From NCBI RefSeq assembly GCF_031501865.1, contig NZ_JARRCW010000001.1, positions 2,005,001-2,069,000 of the forward strand: a stretch of 64,000 bases of DNA, given 5' to 3'. The notes under the pieces were generated by a model. That model did no database searches and was not told the DNA's origin. It worked only from the letters and a program-made list of their open reading frames with translations. A program made the translations under genes and the position numbers. The DNA comes from Pseudovibrio sp. M1P-2-3 (GTDB lineage Bacteria; Pseudomonadota; Alphaproteobacteria; Rhizobiales; Stappiaceae). This document shows, piece by piece, positions 20,760 through 29,527 of this stretch (positions are counted from its first letter, which is position 1; every line of letters starts with the position of its first letter).

Positions 20760-23030
20760 ATGTCTTCGATTAAACAACGGAGGTTGACACCTCTTGCGCT
20801 GGCCATGCTGGGATCAGTTGCTCCCGTGTTCACACTTCAAGCATTGGCGCAGGAAGCGCAAACGGAAGAACAGGATACTTTCGCCGTTGTTGTCACAGCA
20901 AGCCGCGCTGAAGAAAGTGTTTCCTCCATACCCGGCACTGTACAGGTGATTAGCGCGGAACAACTGAAGCAGGGCGTTGCTGCCTCTGGTGATGTTGCAA
21001 GCTACCTTTCCAAAATAGTTCCGGGTCTGGACTTGGACAATCAGACACTTTCTGGTGCAGGACAAAATTTCCGTGGCCGTTCAGCGCAAATACTTGTAAA
21101 TGGTACACCTCGGACCACGGCACTGCGTCGCATGAGCCGTGCGCTTAGCCTGATTGATCCAGGTAGTATTGAGCGCATTGAAATTGTGAATGGAGCAAGT
21201 GCTGTTTATGGCGATGGCGGTACAGGTGGTGTAATCAATATCATTACCAAAGCTGCTGAGAAAGAAGGTTTGAGTGGGAGCGTTTCCTCTACCATATCAA
21301 CATCTGGGCGCGATCTTGAAGATAGTTTGACTATTGTTAAGTCTGTCGAAGCATCTTACAGGCAAGGCGGCGTCAATGCCCAGTTTAATGGTCAGTTTAA
21401 AGATACAGGCGACATGTATGATGGTGAAGGGCGCCGAATTTCAGAGGATCCTCTTACTGGGCAAGGCGGTGGCTCACAAGTAAGGCAATACAATATTTCT
21501 GGGCAGGTCGAATATGAAGGCGATCGCGCAGACATCAGCCTATACGCCAACTTTGTGAAGATGAATCAAGATATTGATTACAACAGCGATTATAGTAGTT
21601 CTCCGGTATCGATTGACTATGACAGTCCATATCAGGGTGAAGACCCTGAAGAGGACAGTAAAAACATCAGTGCAAAGCTGAATGTATACGAAGTTGGTTT
21701 TCTCGGGGATTTACAGCTGGAAGCCTATTATAATGATGCAGAAAAAACATCGGCTTATACTCCATATGGTGAGTATAACCCTTATAAGTATAAGTTAAAC
21801 AACACATCTATAGACGATAGTTATGCGCAAAAAACTATTGAAGCCATGCAGATTGGGAGTAGGGTCACTTTAGCTAAAGATATTGACTGGTTCGTAGAGG
21901 GAGCTCACGTCACATATGGTCTTGATTATAGTTTCAATGATATTAAGCAAGTTCTGCAGGACGGTCAGGATATAATTTCACCCATGAAGCAGCATTCCTA
22001 CGCTGCGTTTGGGCAGCTCTCTGTACCTGTTGGTAACAGGTTTGAGTTCAAGGCGGGGGTGCGCCACGAGCGCTTCTATCTTGATGTAAAAGACTATACG
22101 CGCCCAGCTGGTTTGTACTATGAAGATGATGAGGATTACGAACTTTTCTACCCGCTAAATTCTGAAAGTGATGTATATGATTGGCCGAATTGGTATGTTG
22201 CAGAAGCGTATGTAAAAGGCGGTAAAAAGCAGTATAAAGCCACTGTTTTCAATATCGGTGGTGTTTTACATGCGACAGATGAATTAGACTTTTTTGCTGG
22301 ATTTTCTCAGGGATACTCTGTTCCAGATGTTGGTTCATTTACGAGAAATGCAGTAGATCAGCAAAGTATTTTATATGGGGCTGATGTAAATAATGGTACT
22401 CCTCAAACGTTTGACTTTTCCTCCATCGCTCCTGAAGCGATGCTTGTAAATAACTATGAAATTGGAACACGCTTTAACGACGGAAAATATGCGTTCTCTG
22501 CTTCTGGTTATGTTTCTACGTCAGATGAAGGTATTACTGTTGATGCCAAGACATTTGAGATGCAACAACAGAAGGAATATATCTGGGGAGTGGAAGTGAA
22601 TGCAACGGCGGCTATAAATCACCAATGGAACATTGGCGCAGTTTTGGCCTATAATGAAGGCCGTTATGACAGTGATGGAGACGGAGAAATTGATGCTGAT
22701 CTTCCAAATAGTCGTATCGGATCGCCATATACTGCGACCATCTACAGTGATTACCGTTGGGACAATGGTGTAAGCGTACATGGTGAAGCTGTATACGGTT
22801 CTAGCCGAAGCGCACATGACGGAACTGAAAATGATAGTGACTACAAGCTGGATCACACGTTCACAGTAAATGCCAGCCTTGCTTATGATTCAGACTTCGG
22901 TCAATTCCAGATTGGTGCAGAGAACTTGTTCGATGCCGAATATATGAATACTTCTGCAACGTCTGTTCGGAACCGTAAAGTTTTGATCGAAGGTCAGCGT
23001 TTCTTCCTGAAGTACACTAAATCCTTCTAA
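20760..23030 (+). CDS. TonB-dependent siderophore receptor
   Basis: A 756-residue outer-membrane receptor. It has a signal peptide (cleavage after ALA, near residue 30), a TonB-box-like TFAVVVTAS (about 40-48) and a plug domain. The plug includes NFRGRSAQILVNGTPR and the conserved IERIEIVNGASAVYGDGGTGGVINIITK stretch (about residues 140-167, quoted only as landmark segments IERIEIVNG and GGVINIITK). A 22-strand barrel ends in an aromatic residue (LKYTKSF). It imports a ferric siderophore using TonB energy and would pass it to the coupled MFS protein. The substrate is not readable from sequence; an aerobactin/rhizobactin-type citrate siderophore would suit an RhtX partner. Confidence 0.88.
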   Translation: MSSIKQRRLTPLALAMLGSVAPVFTLQALAQEAQTEEQDTFAVVVTASRAEESVSSIPGTVQVISAEQLKQGVAASGDVASYLSKIVPGLDLDNQTLSGAGQNFRGRSAQILVNGTPRTTALRRMSRALSLIDPGSIERIEIVNGASAVYGDGGTGGVINIITKAAEKEGLSGSVSSTISTSGRDLEDSLTIVKSVEASYRQGGVNAQFNGQFKDTGDMYDGEGRRISEDPLTGQGGGSQVRQYNISGQVEYEGDRADISLYANFVKMNQDIDYNSDYSSSPVSIDYDSPYQGEDPEEDSKNISAKLNVYEVGFLGDLQLEAYYNDAEKTSAYTPYGEYNPYKYKLNNTSIDDSYAQKTIEAMQIGSRVTLAKDIDWFVEGAHVTYGLDYSFNDIKQVLQDGQDIISPMKQHSYAAFGQLSVPVGNRFEFKAGVRHERFYLDVKDYTRPAGLYYEDDEDYELFYPLNSESDVYDWPNWYVAEAYVKGGKKQYKATVFNIGGVLHATDELDFFAGFSQGYSVPDVGSFTRNAVDQQSILYGADVNNGTPQTFDFSSIAPEAMLVNNYEIGTRFNDGKYAFSASGYVSTSDEGITVDAKTFEMQQQKEYIWGVEVNATAAINHQWNIGAVLAYNEGRYDSDGDGEIDADLPNSRIGSPYTATIYSDYRWDNGVSVHGEAVYGSSRSAHDGTENDSDYKLDHTFTVNASLAYDSDFGQFQIGAENLFDAEYMNTSATSVRNRKVLIEGQRFFLKYTKSF

Positions 23031-23048
23031 AACTCTCAGATAGGTAGA

Positions 23049-23070
23049 GGAGGGCCAATGCTGGCTCTCC
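23049..23070 (+). terminator. terminator hairpin after TonB receptor gene
   Basis: A 9-bp stem (23049-23057 with 23062-23070, one G-T pair) with tetraloop atgc is followed by TTT, 18 bp past the receptor stop. Confidence 0.7.
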
Positions 23071-23407
23071 TTTGCACCTTCCTCTGAACGGCTTTAGACT
23101 GCTCTTCGTACTTTGAGTTTTCTGGCCGCCACCTTAGCCTCAGCCCTGTGACAATTATCACCTTGCGCCGGCGCATCTGACCCCTTAACTAGTCTGTAAA
23201 GCCCGTATCGATGGGTAGTTTGGGAATCTGTTTGAAAAGGGTGATTTCCTGCCTTGAACGGCATTCTAAGGGAAAGAAAAAAACAGGAACGAAATTCTAC
23301 AGATCCGTTGGATTACAAGGACGCAAGGTCTTCGCCTTTGTTGGTGGGTGATCTATACAGGTACGAACACTAATTTTTTATTTAGCCGCTTTGGAGTGCA
23401 AGGTAGA
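23071..23407 (+). other. intergenic region upstream of fpr
   Basis: About 340 bp without a recognisable gene. It must hold the fpr promoter; I recognise no operator. The terminator upstream indicates that fpr is transcribed separately from the iron-uptake pair. Confidence 0.4.
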
Positions 23408-24220
23408 ATGAATGTTGCCATGAAAGGTGAGGAAGTGGCTCAGGCCATCCCAGCAAATGTTTTCGCTGAAAAAGTGACCAAGGTGGAGCACTATACGGAC
23501 CGTTTGTTCCGCTTCCGTATAACACGCCCTTCCAGCTTCCGGTTCCGCTCGGGCGAGTTTGTGATGATCGGCTTGATGATCAATGGAAAGCCGCTCTTTC
23601 GGGCTTACTCCATTGCCAGCCCTTCATGGGATGAGGAGCTGGAGTTTTTCTCTATCAAGGTTCCAGATGGCCCGCTGACACAGCACCTGCAAAAGATTGA
23701 GGTTGGCGATACTATTCTTATGAAGAAGAAGCCAACAGGCACTTTGGTGAACGATGCGCTGGTGCCCGGTAAGCGCCTTTACATGTTCTCAACCGGAACC
23801 GGCATTGCGCCATTTGCTAGCCTCATCCGTGACCCTGAAACCTATGAAAAGTTTGAGGAAGTTATTCTCACCCATACGTGCCGTGAAGTTGCAGAGCTGA
23901 AATATGGTCAAGATCTTTGCGAGGAGATCTCTAATGATCCTTTGATCGGCGAACTGGCTGCAGGCAAGCTGAAGCTTTATAACTCCGTGACACGGGAAGA
24001 CTATCCGTTCCAAGGCCGTATTACCGACCTTATTGAAAACGGCAAGCTTTTCACGGACCTTGGTGTTCCCCCCCTGGATCCGGCCATTGACCGCGGTATG
24101 ATTTGCGGTTCCATGGAAATGATCCGAGACACGAAAGCTTTACTTGAAAAGAATGACTTGAATGAAGGCGCCAACAACAAACCTGCTGAGTTTGTGGTTG
24201 AGCGTGCCTTTGTGGGCTAA
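23408..24220 (+). CDS. fpr: ferredoxin/flavodoxin--NADP+ reductase
   Basis: A 270-residue FAD enzyme of the bacterial Fpr (subclass I) type, which transfers electrons between NADPH and ferredoxin or flavodoxin and supports oxidative-stress defence and iron-sulfur or haem enzymes. The FAD motif FRAYSIASPSWDEEL (about residues 62-76) and the NADP motif FSTGTGIAPFASLIRDPETYE (about 124-144) are clear. The C-terminal VERAFVG is the short bacterial end. The frame is open from 23348, but ATG 23408 gives the usual length. In siderophore neighbourhoods it could supply reductant for iron release. Confidence 0.9.
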   Translation: MNVAMKGEEVAQAIPANVFAEKVTKVEHYTDRLFRFRITRPSSFRFRSGEFVMIGLMINGKPLFRAYSIASPSWDEELEFFSIKVPDGPLTQHLQKIEVGDTILMKKKPTGTLVNDALVPGKRLYMFSTGTGIAPFASLIRDPETYEKFEEVILTHTCREVAELKYGQDLCEEISNDPLIGELAAGKLKLYNSVTREDYPFQGRITDLIENGKLFTDLGVPPLDPAIDRGMICGSMEMIRDTKALLEKNDLNEGANNKPAEFVVERAFVG

Positions 24221-24284
24221 CGAGCTCAAGTCAATGACTTTAAAGAGCTGTCTTGACTATTGATTAGACATAGACAGTAACCAG

Positions 24285-24318
24285 TTAAATGAGGGCGCTG
24301 GCAAGGGCTCTCATTTAA
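24285..24318. terminator. bidirectional hairpin between fpr and argP
   Basis: A 12-bp stem with one G-T pair, 24285-24296 with 24307-24318, lies between the convergent fpr and the LysR gene. T-rich arms could serve either direction. Confidence 0.55.
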
Positions 24319-24319
24319 A

Positions 24320-25219
24320 CTAGGTTGCGGCGGGAAGGAGTTTCTTGCCCGCAACTTGCACGACACAGTCGGTTAATTCCTTTAATACCTCGCTTGCCAG
24401 TGGGCTGATCTGCCAGCATAATGGCACATCCACAGTAAGGTCCGGTATCAACTCCACAAGTTGCCCCTTTTCAAGATAGTCTGATACGAGGTGCTCGGGG
24501 TTCATCGCCCAGCCCACGCCATAAAGACATGTCTCCACAAAGGCTGAGGAGGAGGGGATATAGTGCGTTGGGGGCGCGATCTTTCTTCCTACGGCTTGCT
24601 CAATCCAGCGTGCTTGCAGGCCATCTTTCCTGTTGAAGTTTATTAATGGGGCATTGAGCAGGGAGTCTGTTGTGACACCATCACTAAAAACCGTGTCCAT
24701 AAAGCGAGGGGTTGCTGTCGCGCGATACCTCAAGATACCAAGGGCCTGAACACTCTTATCCAGTTGACTTGTGTTTAGGGCTGAGACAACAGCGTCACTT
24801 TTGCTTTGAGCCAGAAGGTCCTGCGCGTAATCTTGATCCTCTACAATGATGTCCAGCAGGTTTCCGGTCTGTTGAAAGTAAAGGCCAATGACTTCCATAA
24901 ACCATGTACTCAAACTATCCGCATTGACCACAACGCGAATTCTGGCGCGTTGGCCTGCACGGGGATCTGAAAGGTTTAGTTTGCTTTGCAGTTCTTTTTC
25001 CAAGAGCTGAACGCGCTCGAAATGTCGAATCAGCTGGTCTCCCATTTGCGTCGCAGAGCAAGGGGTGGAGCGCACTATAAGCTGGGTGCTGAACTGGCTT
25101 TCCAGCGCCCGAATTCGGTGGGAAATGGCGGAGGGAGTGAGGCCGAGACGCTCTGCAGCACGCTCAAATGTCCCTTCTTCCAAAACAGCAGCCAGCGCCC
25201 GCAATCCTGCATAGTCCAT
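24320..25219 (-). CDS. argP: LysR regulator of the ArgP/LysG group
   Basis: A 299-residue LysR-type regulator of the ArgP (IciA)/LysG group, which activates basic-amino-acid exporters in response to arginine or lysine. The DNA-binding region is GTFERAAERLGLTPSAISHRI, with the family RALE segment following (about residues 15-41). The open frame begins at 25258, but a purine-rich GGGGGGA just upstream selects ATG 25219. It is divergent from a LysE exporter gene 334 bp away, the standard arrangement for this regulator-exporter pair. Confidence 0.82.
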   Translation of the reverse strand: MDYAGLRALAAVLEEGTFERAAERLGLTPSAISHRIRALESQFSTQLIVRSTPCSATQMGDQLIRHFERVQLLEKELQSKLNLSDPRAGQRARIRVVVNADSLSTWFMEVIGLYFQQTGNLLDIIVEDQDYAQDLLAQSKSDAVVSALNTSQLDKSVQALGILRYRATATPRFMDTVFSDGVTTDSLLNAPLINFNRKDGLQARWIEQAVGRKIAPPTHYIPSSSAFVETCLYGVGWAMNPEHLVSDYLEKGQLVELIPDLTVDVPLCWQISPLASEVLKELTDCVVQVAGKKLLPAAT

Positions 25220-25553
25220 AGGTCCCCCCTTCAGAATTTTGAAGGCACTAATTTCCAAAATTCACCTGCTAAAGCTTCTCCACCACTATCGGTCCGCTCA
25301 CAGTAGGTCAACAGGCCTAGTGGAAACCGAATGTGGTTGCAATCACCTGAATGTGTTTCGTGCAGCATGAATATTTCTTGTTTGCCTGCAGCTTTCTGCC
25401 CTTCCATAATTGGAAACTTCATGACGAGATGATTAAGGTGAGAGCAAGGATTTCAATGACCAATAGCAGCAGGCATGAACTGCCCTTAAGCCACATAGTA
25501 TTTTTTAAAAAGCAGGTTTGCTTCTGCCTTGCCTCTAGCGCAGGAGTGCTTAG
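25220..25553. promoter_or_regulatory. argP-lysE divergent control region
   Basis: A 334-bp interval with no plausible gene. ArgP-type regulators usually bind between the two genes; no operator could be picked out by eye. Confidence 0.4.
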
Positions 25554-26174
25554 GTGAGTACGGATGCTTATATCACCGGCTTTGGTGTCGGGTTCGGACT
25601 CATCCTTGCCATCGGGGCGCAAAATGCTTTTGTGCTTCGGCAGGGGGTGCGGGGGCAGCATATTGGGTTGGTGGCACTAACCTGCGCTTTTTCTGATGCA
25701 CTTTTAATCACCGCTGGGGTGGCTGGCTTTGAAGTGCTCATATCACAATACAGCTGGCTGGAAATGTATTTCTCATACATTGGTGCGGCGTTCTTGTATG
25801 CATACGGGGCACGTAGTTTTTATGCGTCAATAGCCTCACAAACTGCGCTTAATCCGGCAGTCGCCGCGGGTGTTGGCTGGGCGCCGACATTCACCATGTG
25901 CCTTGCTTTGACTTGGTTGAACCCACATGTTTATCTGGATACTGTTTTCCTGATAGGTGCCGTTTCTCTTAGATTTCCAGATGCTGAAGTGGCGTTTGCT
26001 GCCGGTGCAATCTCGGCGTCTTTGCTTTTCTTTTTAAGTCTTGGTTATGGCGCCGCAATGTTACGGCCGCTTCTGGCAACCGCTGTAGCTTGGAAGGTTC
26101 TGGAGTTTTGTGTGGGGATCGTGATGTGGGCTATTGCCACTAAGTTGCTATTATCCACGCTCTCGATGGGGTAG
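25554..26174 (+). CDS. LysE/ArgO-type basic amino acid exporter
   Basis: A 206-residue inner-membrane exporter of the LysE family (lysine/arginine efflux). The family signature GFGVGFGLILAIGAQNAFVLRQG (about residues 9-31) and LTWLNPHVYLDTVFLIG (about 119-135) identify the LysE/ArgO branch rather than RhtB. Six hydrophobic segments are visible. The start is GTG 25554. Its regulator is probably the divergent ArgP-like protein. Confidence 0.88.
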   Translation: MSTDAYITGFGVGFGLILAIGAQNAFVLRQGVRGQHIGLVALTCAFSDALLITAGVAGFEVLISQYSWLEMYFSYIGAAFLYAYGARSFYASIASQTALNPAVAAGVGWAPTFTMCLALTWLNPHVYLDTVFLIGAVSLRFPDAEVAFAAGAISASLLFFLSLGYGAAMLRPLLATAVAWKVLEFCVGIVMWAIATKLLLSTLSMG

Positions 26175-26183
26175 GGAGCTTGT

Positions 26184-26216
26184 ATCTCAGTCCGCAAAAC
26201 CCTAGCGGACTGAGAT
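26184..26216. terminator. hairpin between lysE and choV
   Basis: A perfect 12-bp stem (26184-26195 with 26205-26216) with a 9-nt loop separates the convergent lysE and choV genes. No strong T-run follows on either strand. Confidence 0.65.
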
Positions 26217-26238
26217 GGGCGATAATGCTTATGCGCGC

Positions 26239-27267
26239 TTAAATTAAGTGCGCAAGTATATCTTTTTCAGTGATTATTCCTACGGCCTTACCGTTCTCTG
26301 TAATCGTCAACGCCTTGGAATGAGACTGGAATTGTTTGATTACATCTCTCATTCCCGTATGGGTATCACACTCTATGAACTCGGTGGGTTGATCGTTCCC
26401 TAATAGCGGCCGCATGATATCTTTCGCGCGTAGAACGTTGAGTGGGTTCATTTGCGAAAGGAAAGAGGCTACATAGTCATCCGCAGGATTTTCCATGATG
26501 TCCTGTGGTGTACCGATCTGCGCAACGTGCCCGCCTTCCATGATTGCGATACGGTTGCCGATCTTGGCGGCTTCATCCAGATCATGTGATACGAAAACAA
26601 TCGTTTTATGCAGCTTTTCTTGTAGCTCCAAAAGCTCGTCCTGAAGGTGATTACGGATGAGAGGGTCAAGAGCTGAAAACGGCTCATCCATGAGCAGAAT
26701 TGGTGCTTCTGTCGCAAAGGCCCTTGCCAAACCTACGCGCTGCTGCATGCCACCGGAAAGTTCGTGTACATACTTGTCCGCCCAAGCATCTAGGCCAACC
26801 AGCTTTAACTGCTGTTCAATACGCGCTGCGCGTTCTCTCTTTGGTATACTTGAAAGCTCAAGACCAAAGCCCACATTGTCATAGACAGTGCGCCAAGGTA
26901 GAAGGCCAAACTGCTGGAATACCATGCCGATGTTGTTACGGCGCAACTGGCGAAGGTTATGGGCGGAGCAGGTGGTCGGGTTTACCGCCTGTTGGCCGTC
27001 CCACACGAGGACTTCACCGCGAGAAATCTTGTTGAGGCCATTTATAGCGCGCAATAGTGTAGATTTTCCAGAGCCAGATAAGCCCATGAGCACGAGGAGT
27101 TCACGCTGTTTAATGTCAAAGCTGGCGTGGGCAACACCCACTAGCTGACCGGTCTCATTCTGAATTTCTTCGCGTGTTTTACCAGCATCAATGAGCGGGA
27201 ATGCTTTTTGAGGAGCATCTCCAAAAACGATGGAGAGATCTTTGAAGGAAATCATTGGATGGGTCAT
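26239..27267 (-). CDS. choV: choline ABC transporter ATP-binding protein
   Basis: A 342-residue ATPase of the glycine betaine/choline (ProV/OpuA) class, with Walker A GLSGSGKST, signature LSGGMQQRVGLARA, Walker B ILLMDEPFSALDP and a C-terminal CBS region (about residues 280-342) ending ITEKDILAHLI. CBS domains in this class sense ionic strength or cyclic dinucleotides. Its start overlaps the end of choW by 4 bp. Grouping with a choline-type binding protein and betAB identifies it as ChoV. Confidence 0.87.
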   Translation of the reverse strand: MTHPMISFKDLSIVFGDAPQKAFPLIDAGKTREEIQNETGQLVGVAHASFDIKQRELLVLMGLSGSGKSTLLRAINGLNKISRGEVLVWDGQQAVNPTTCSAHNLRQLRRNNIGMVFQQFGLLPWRTVYDNVGFGLELSSIPKRERAARIEQQLKLVGLDAWADKYVHELSGGMQQRVGLARAFATEAPILLMDEPFSALDPLIRNHLQDELLELQEKLHKTIVFVSHDLDEAAKIGNRIAIMEGGHVAQIGTPQDIMENPADDYVASFLSQMNPLNVLRAKDIMRPLLGNDQPTEFIECDTHTGMRDVIKQFQSHSKALTITENGKAVGIITEKDILAHLI

Positions 27268-28112
27268 CGGTTGCCTCCCGCATCATTTGCCCTGAAAAAT
27301 CGGTCCAGAATGATTGCGATGAGAACAATTGCGATACCCACTTCAAACCCTTGCGATATATTCACTGTGTTTAGTGCTCGCAGTGTTGGAACACCTAAGC
27401 CATCAGCGCCAACGAGTGCCGCAATTACCACCATGGAAAGGGAGAGCATGATTGTTTGCGTAAGGCCCGCCAGAATATTCGGCATGGCGTAGGGCAACTC
27501 AATCTTGGTCAGCTTCTGCCAGTAGGTGGCTCCAAAAGCTTCACCGGCCTCCAAGAGGTCAACGGGCGTTGACGAAATGCCGATTTGTGTGAGGCGTATG
27601 GAGGCTGGTAGGGCGAAAACCACCGTGGAGATGAGGCCGGGAACAACGCCCAGGCCGAACAGGATCAGAGCCGGGATCAGATAGACGAAAGTCGGGATCG
27701 TCTGCATCAGGTCCAGAACCGGGCGAATGGCTGCAAAAAAGCGCGGGTGGTGCGCTGAATAAACACCCACGGGAACGCCAATGAGCATACACACAAAGGT
27801 GGAACAGAGGATAAGCGAGAGTGTTTCTGTTGTTTCCTCCCAATACCCCTGATTAACAATAAGAAGCAGGCTGAGGGCTACAAATACCGTAAAGGCAATA
27901 GAGCGGCGAACAAGATATGCGCCAAGGGTGACAATTGCAATTGTCAAAAGAGGAGGGGGAGTTTGAAGGATCCATAGAACACCGTCAATGAAGGTTTCGA
28001 TTGCGATAGATACAGCATCGAAGAACCATGTTGCGTGGTTAGTGAGCCAGTTTACCCCCTCGTTTGCCCAGTCTCCTAGGGGGATTTTGTAGTCTGTTAA
28101 CCAGTTCAACAT
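27264..28112 (-). CDS. choW: choline ABC transporter permease
   Basis: A 282-residue inner-membrane permease of the ProW/OpuAB class. The N-terminus (LTDYKIPLGDWANEGVNWL) is typical of ChoW/ProW, followed by about six helices and the coupling motif EAGEAFGATYWQKLTKIELPYA (EAA loop, about residues 186-207). It overlaps choV by 4 bp and follows choX after a 104-bp gap with a hairpin. It forms the choline channel together with ChoV. Confidence 0.87.
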   Translation of the reverse strand: MLNWLTDYKIPLGDWANEGVNWLTNHATWFFDAVSIAIETFIDGVLWILQTPPPLLTIAIVTLGAYLVRRSIAFTVFVALSLLLIVNQGYWEETTETLSLILCSTFVCMLIGVPVGVYSAHHPRFFAAIRPVLDLMQTIPTFVYLIPALILFGLGVVPGLISTVVFALPASIRLTQIGISSTPVDLLEAGEAFGATYWQKLTKIELPYAMPNILAGLTQTIMLSLSMVVIAALVGADGLGVPTLRALNTVNISQGFEVGIAIVLIAIILDRFFRANDAGGNR

Positions 28113-28166
28113 GAAACCTCAGTTGTGTTTATTTTAATTAGGGGTCTCTTTGCCCCATTTATGATA

Positions 28167-28194
28167 AAGCAGTGGCAAAATTTTACCACTGCTT
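28167..28194 (-). other. intercistronic hairpin between choX and choW
   Basis: A perfect 9-bp stem (28167-28175 with 28186-28194) with loop caaaatttta lies in the choX-choW gap. Such hairpins behind a binding-protein gene commonly stabilise its mRNA or partly terminate, giving more binding protein than permease. Confidence 0.55.
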
Positions 28195-28216
28195 AAGATT
28201 TGAATTTTGTAGAGAG

Positions 28217-29173
28217 TTAGAGGCCGAGAGTTGCTTTAGCAGCTGTCAGAGCGTCTTTACCATCATTTGTCTTTACGCCTGCGAGCCAATCGTTCAAAGA
28301 TTCAGGATTTTTCTCAATCCATGCCTGCGCAGCTTCATTTGGCTTTTCACCATCATTAAGGATGGCGTTCATGACGTCATTTTCCATTTTCAGCGTGAAG
28401 CGTAGGTTTTTCAGGAATTTACCGACGTTTCCGCACTCCTCAGCATACCCTTTGCGTACATTGGTCATAACTTCAGCTCCGCCAAAATTTGGTCCAAAGA
28501 AATCATCACCACCGGATAGGTATTCAACTTCAAAGTTGGAGTTCATAGGGTGAGGGGCCCAGCCAAGGAAAACAATGTCCTTTTCACGACGGTCAGCGCG
28601 TGCAACTTGCGACAGCATCCCAGCCTCTGAGGATTCGACCAACGAGAAATCAGAGAGGCCAAAAGCGCCTTCTTCAATCATGTCCAGAATGATACGGTTT
28701 CCATCATTGCCAGCTTCGATGCCGTAAATTTTCCCAGAAAGGTCCTCGGAGAAGTCGGCGATATCTGAAAAGTCCTTGAGGCCCTTTTCATAGGTATACT
28801 TAGGAACAGCTAAAGTATACTTGGCGCCTGTTAGGTTCGTTGTTAAAGTTTCAACTGTTCCGGCTTCACGGTATGGGGCAATATCGGCTTCCATAGTTGG
28901 CATCCAGTTGCCGAGGAAAACATCAATATCTCCACTGGCCATTGACCGGTAAGTTACTGGAACAGAAAGAACTTTTACATCTGTCTTGTATCCGATTGAT
29001 TCAAGAAGTACCGTGGCGACAGCTGTTGTAGCTGTAATGTCTGTCCAGCCCACATCTGAAAAGCGAACTGTGTTACAGCCATTTGCTTCAGTTGCGTTGG
29101 CGGTGCTAATGCCTACTAGTATTGCGAAAGTAAAAGTAGAGATATAGTTTTTAAAATTATGTTTTTTAGCCAT
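28217..29173 (-). CDS. choX: choline-binding periplasmic protein
   Basis: A 318-residue periplasmic binding protein of the OpuAC/ChoX class. The frame opens at 29218, but GAGGATG just upstream selects ATG 29173. This gives a proper signal peptide (MAKKHNF, hydrophobic core, cleavage near STANA). After cleavage, CNTVRFSDVGWTDITATTAV and VFLGNWMPTMEADIAPYREAG match choline/betaine binders, with aromatic residues available for the quaternary-amine cage. It is divergent from betA and first in the leftward choXWV transcript. Choline is the likely ligand; glycine betaine is possible. Confidence 0.87.
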   Translation of the reverse strand: MAKKHNFKNYISTFTFAILVGISTANATEANGCNTVRFSDVGWTDITATTAVATVLLESIGYKTDVKVLSVPVTYRSMASGDIDVFLGNWMPTMEADIAPYREAGTVETLTTNLTGAKYTLAVPKYTYEKGLKDFSDIADFSEDLSGKIYGIEAGNDGNRIILDMIEEGAFGLSDFSLVESSEAGMLSQVARADRREKDIVFLGWAPHPMNSNFEVEYLSGGDDFFGPNFGGAEVMTNVRKGYAEECGNVGKFLKNLRFTLKMENDVMNAILNDGEKPNEAAQAWIEKNPESLNDWLAGVKTNDGKDALTAAKATLGL

Positions 29174-29527
29174 TGGACATCCTCGAAAGAGATTTGATTT
29201 ATAGCAAAGCGCAGTCAACGGTGAATGTCGTCAGATCTATACTTCAATTACATCGCACCAAATCCATACAAGGGTGCGTCAATATAGACAGTTACGCAAA
29301 AAATCAAGGTTTGCTATGTTAATAAATTAGAATTTATTAGTGTACTTACTTTTCAAAGGGTCTGATTTCAGGTACAGGTGCCAAGAAACAGTACAGCGAT
29401 ATTCGTTGTTGAATTCCAAATATCAGGGCGCGTGATCTGCACACAAGGTGTGGTTTTCTGTAGGGCCCTCTAGCCGTATTCCCAGATAACATAAGGCAGG
29501 TATAATGCCTGAAAATAAAAAAAGCCA
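29174..29527. promoter_or_regulatory. choX-betA divergent promoter region
   Basis: About 350 bp of AT-rich DNA between the choline importer and the choline dehydrogenase operon, without a gene. It must carry both promoters. I found no operator that I can assign. Confidence 0.45.

Noticed and set aside
26239-28216. Proline/glycine betaine (ProVWX) importer rather than choline
   Set aside because: Sequence class overlaps, but direct divergence from betAB makes choline the better assignment; kept as an alternative only.
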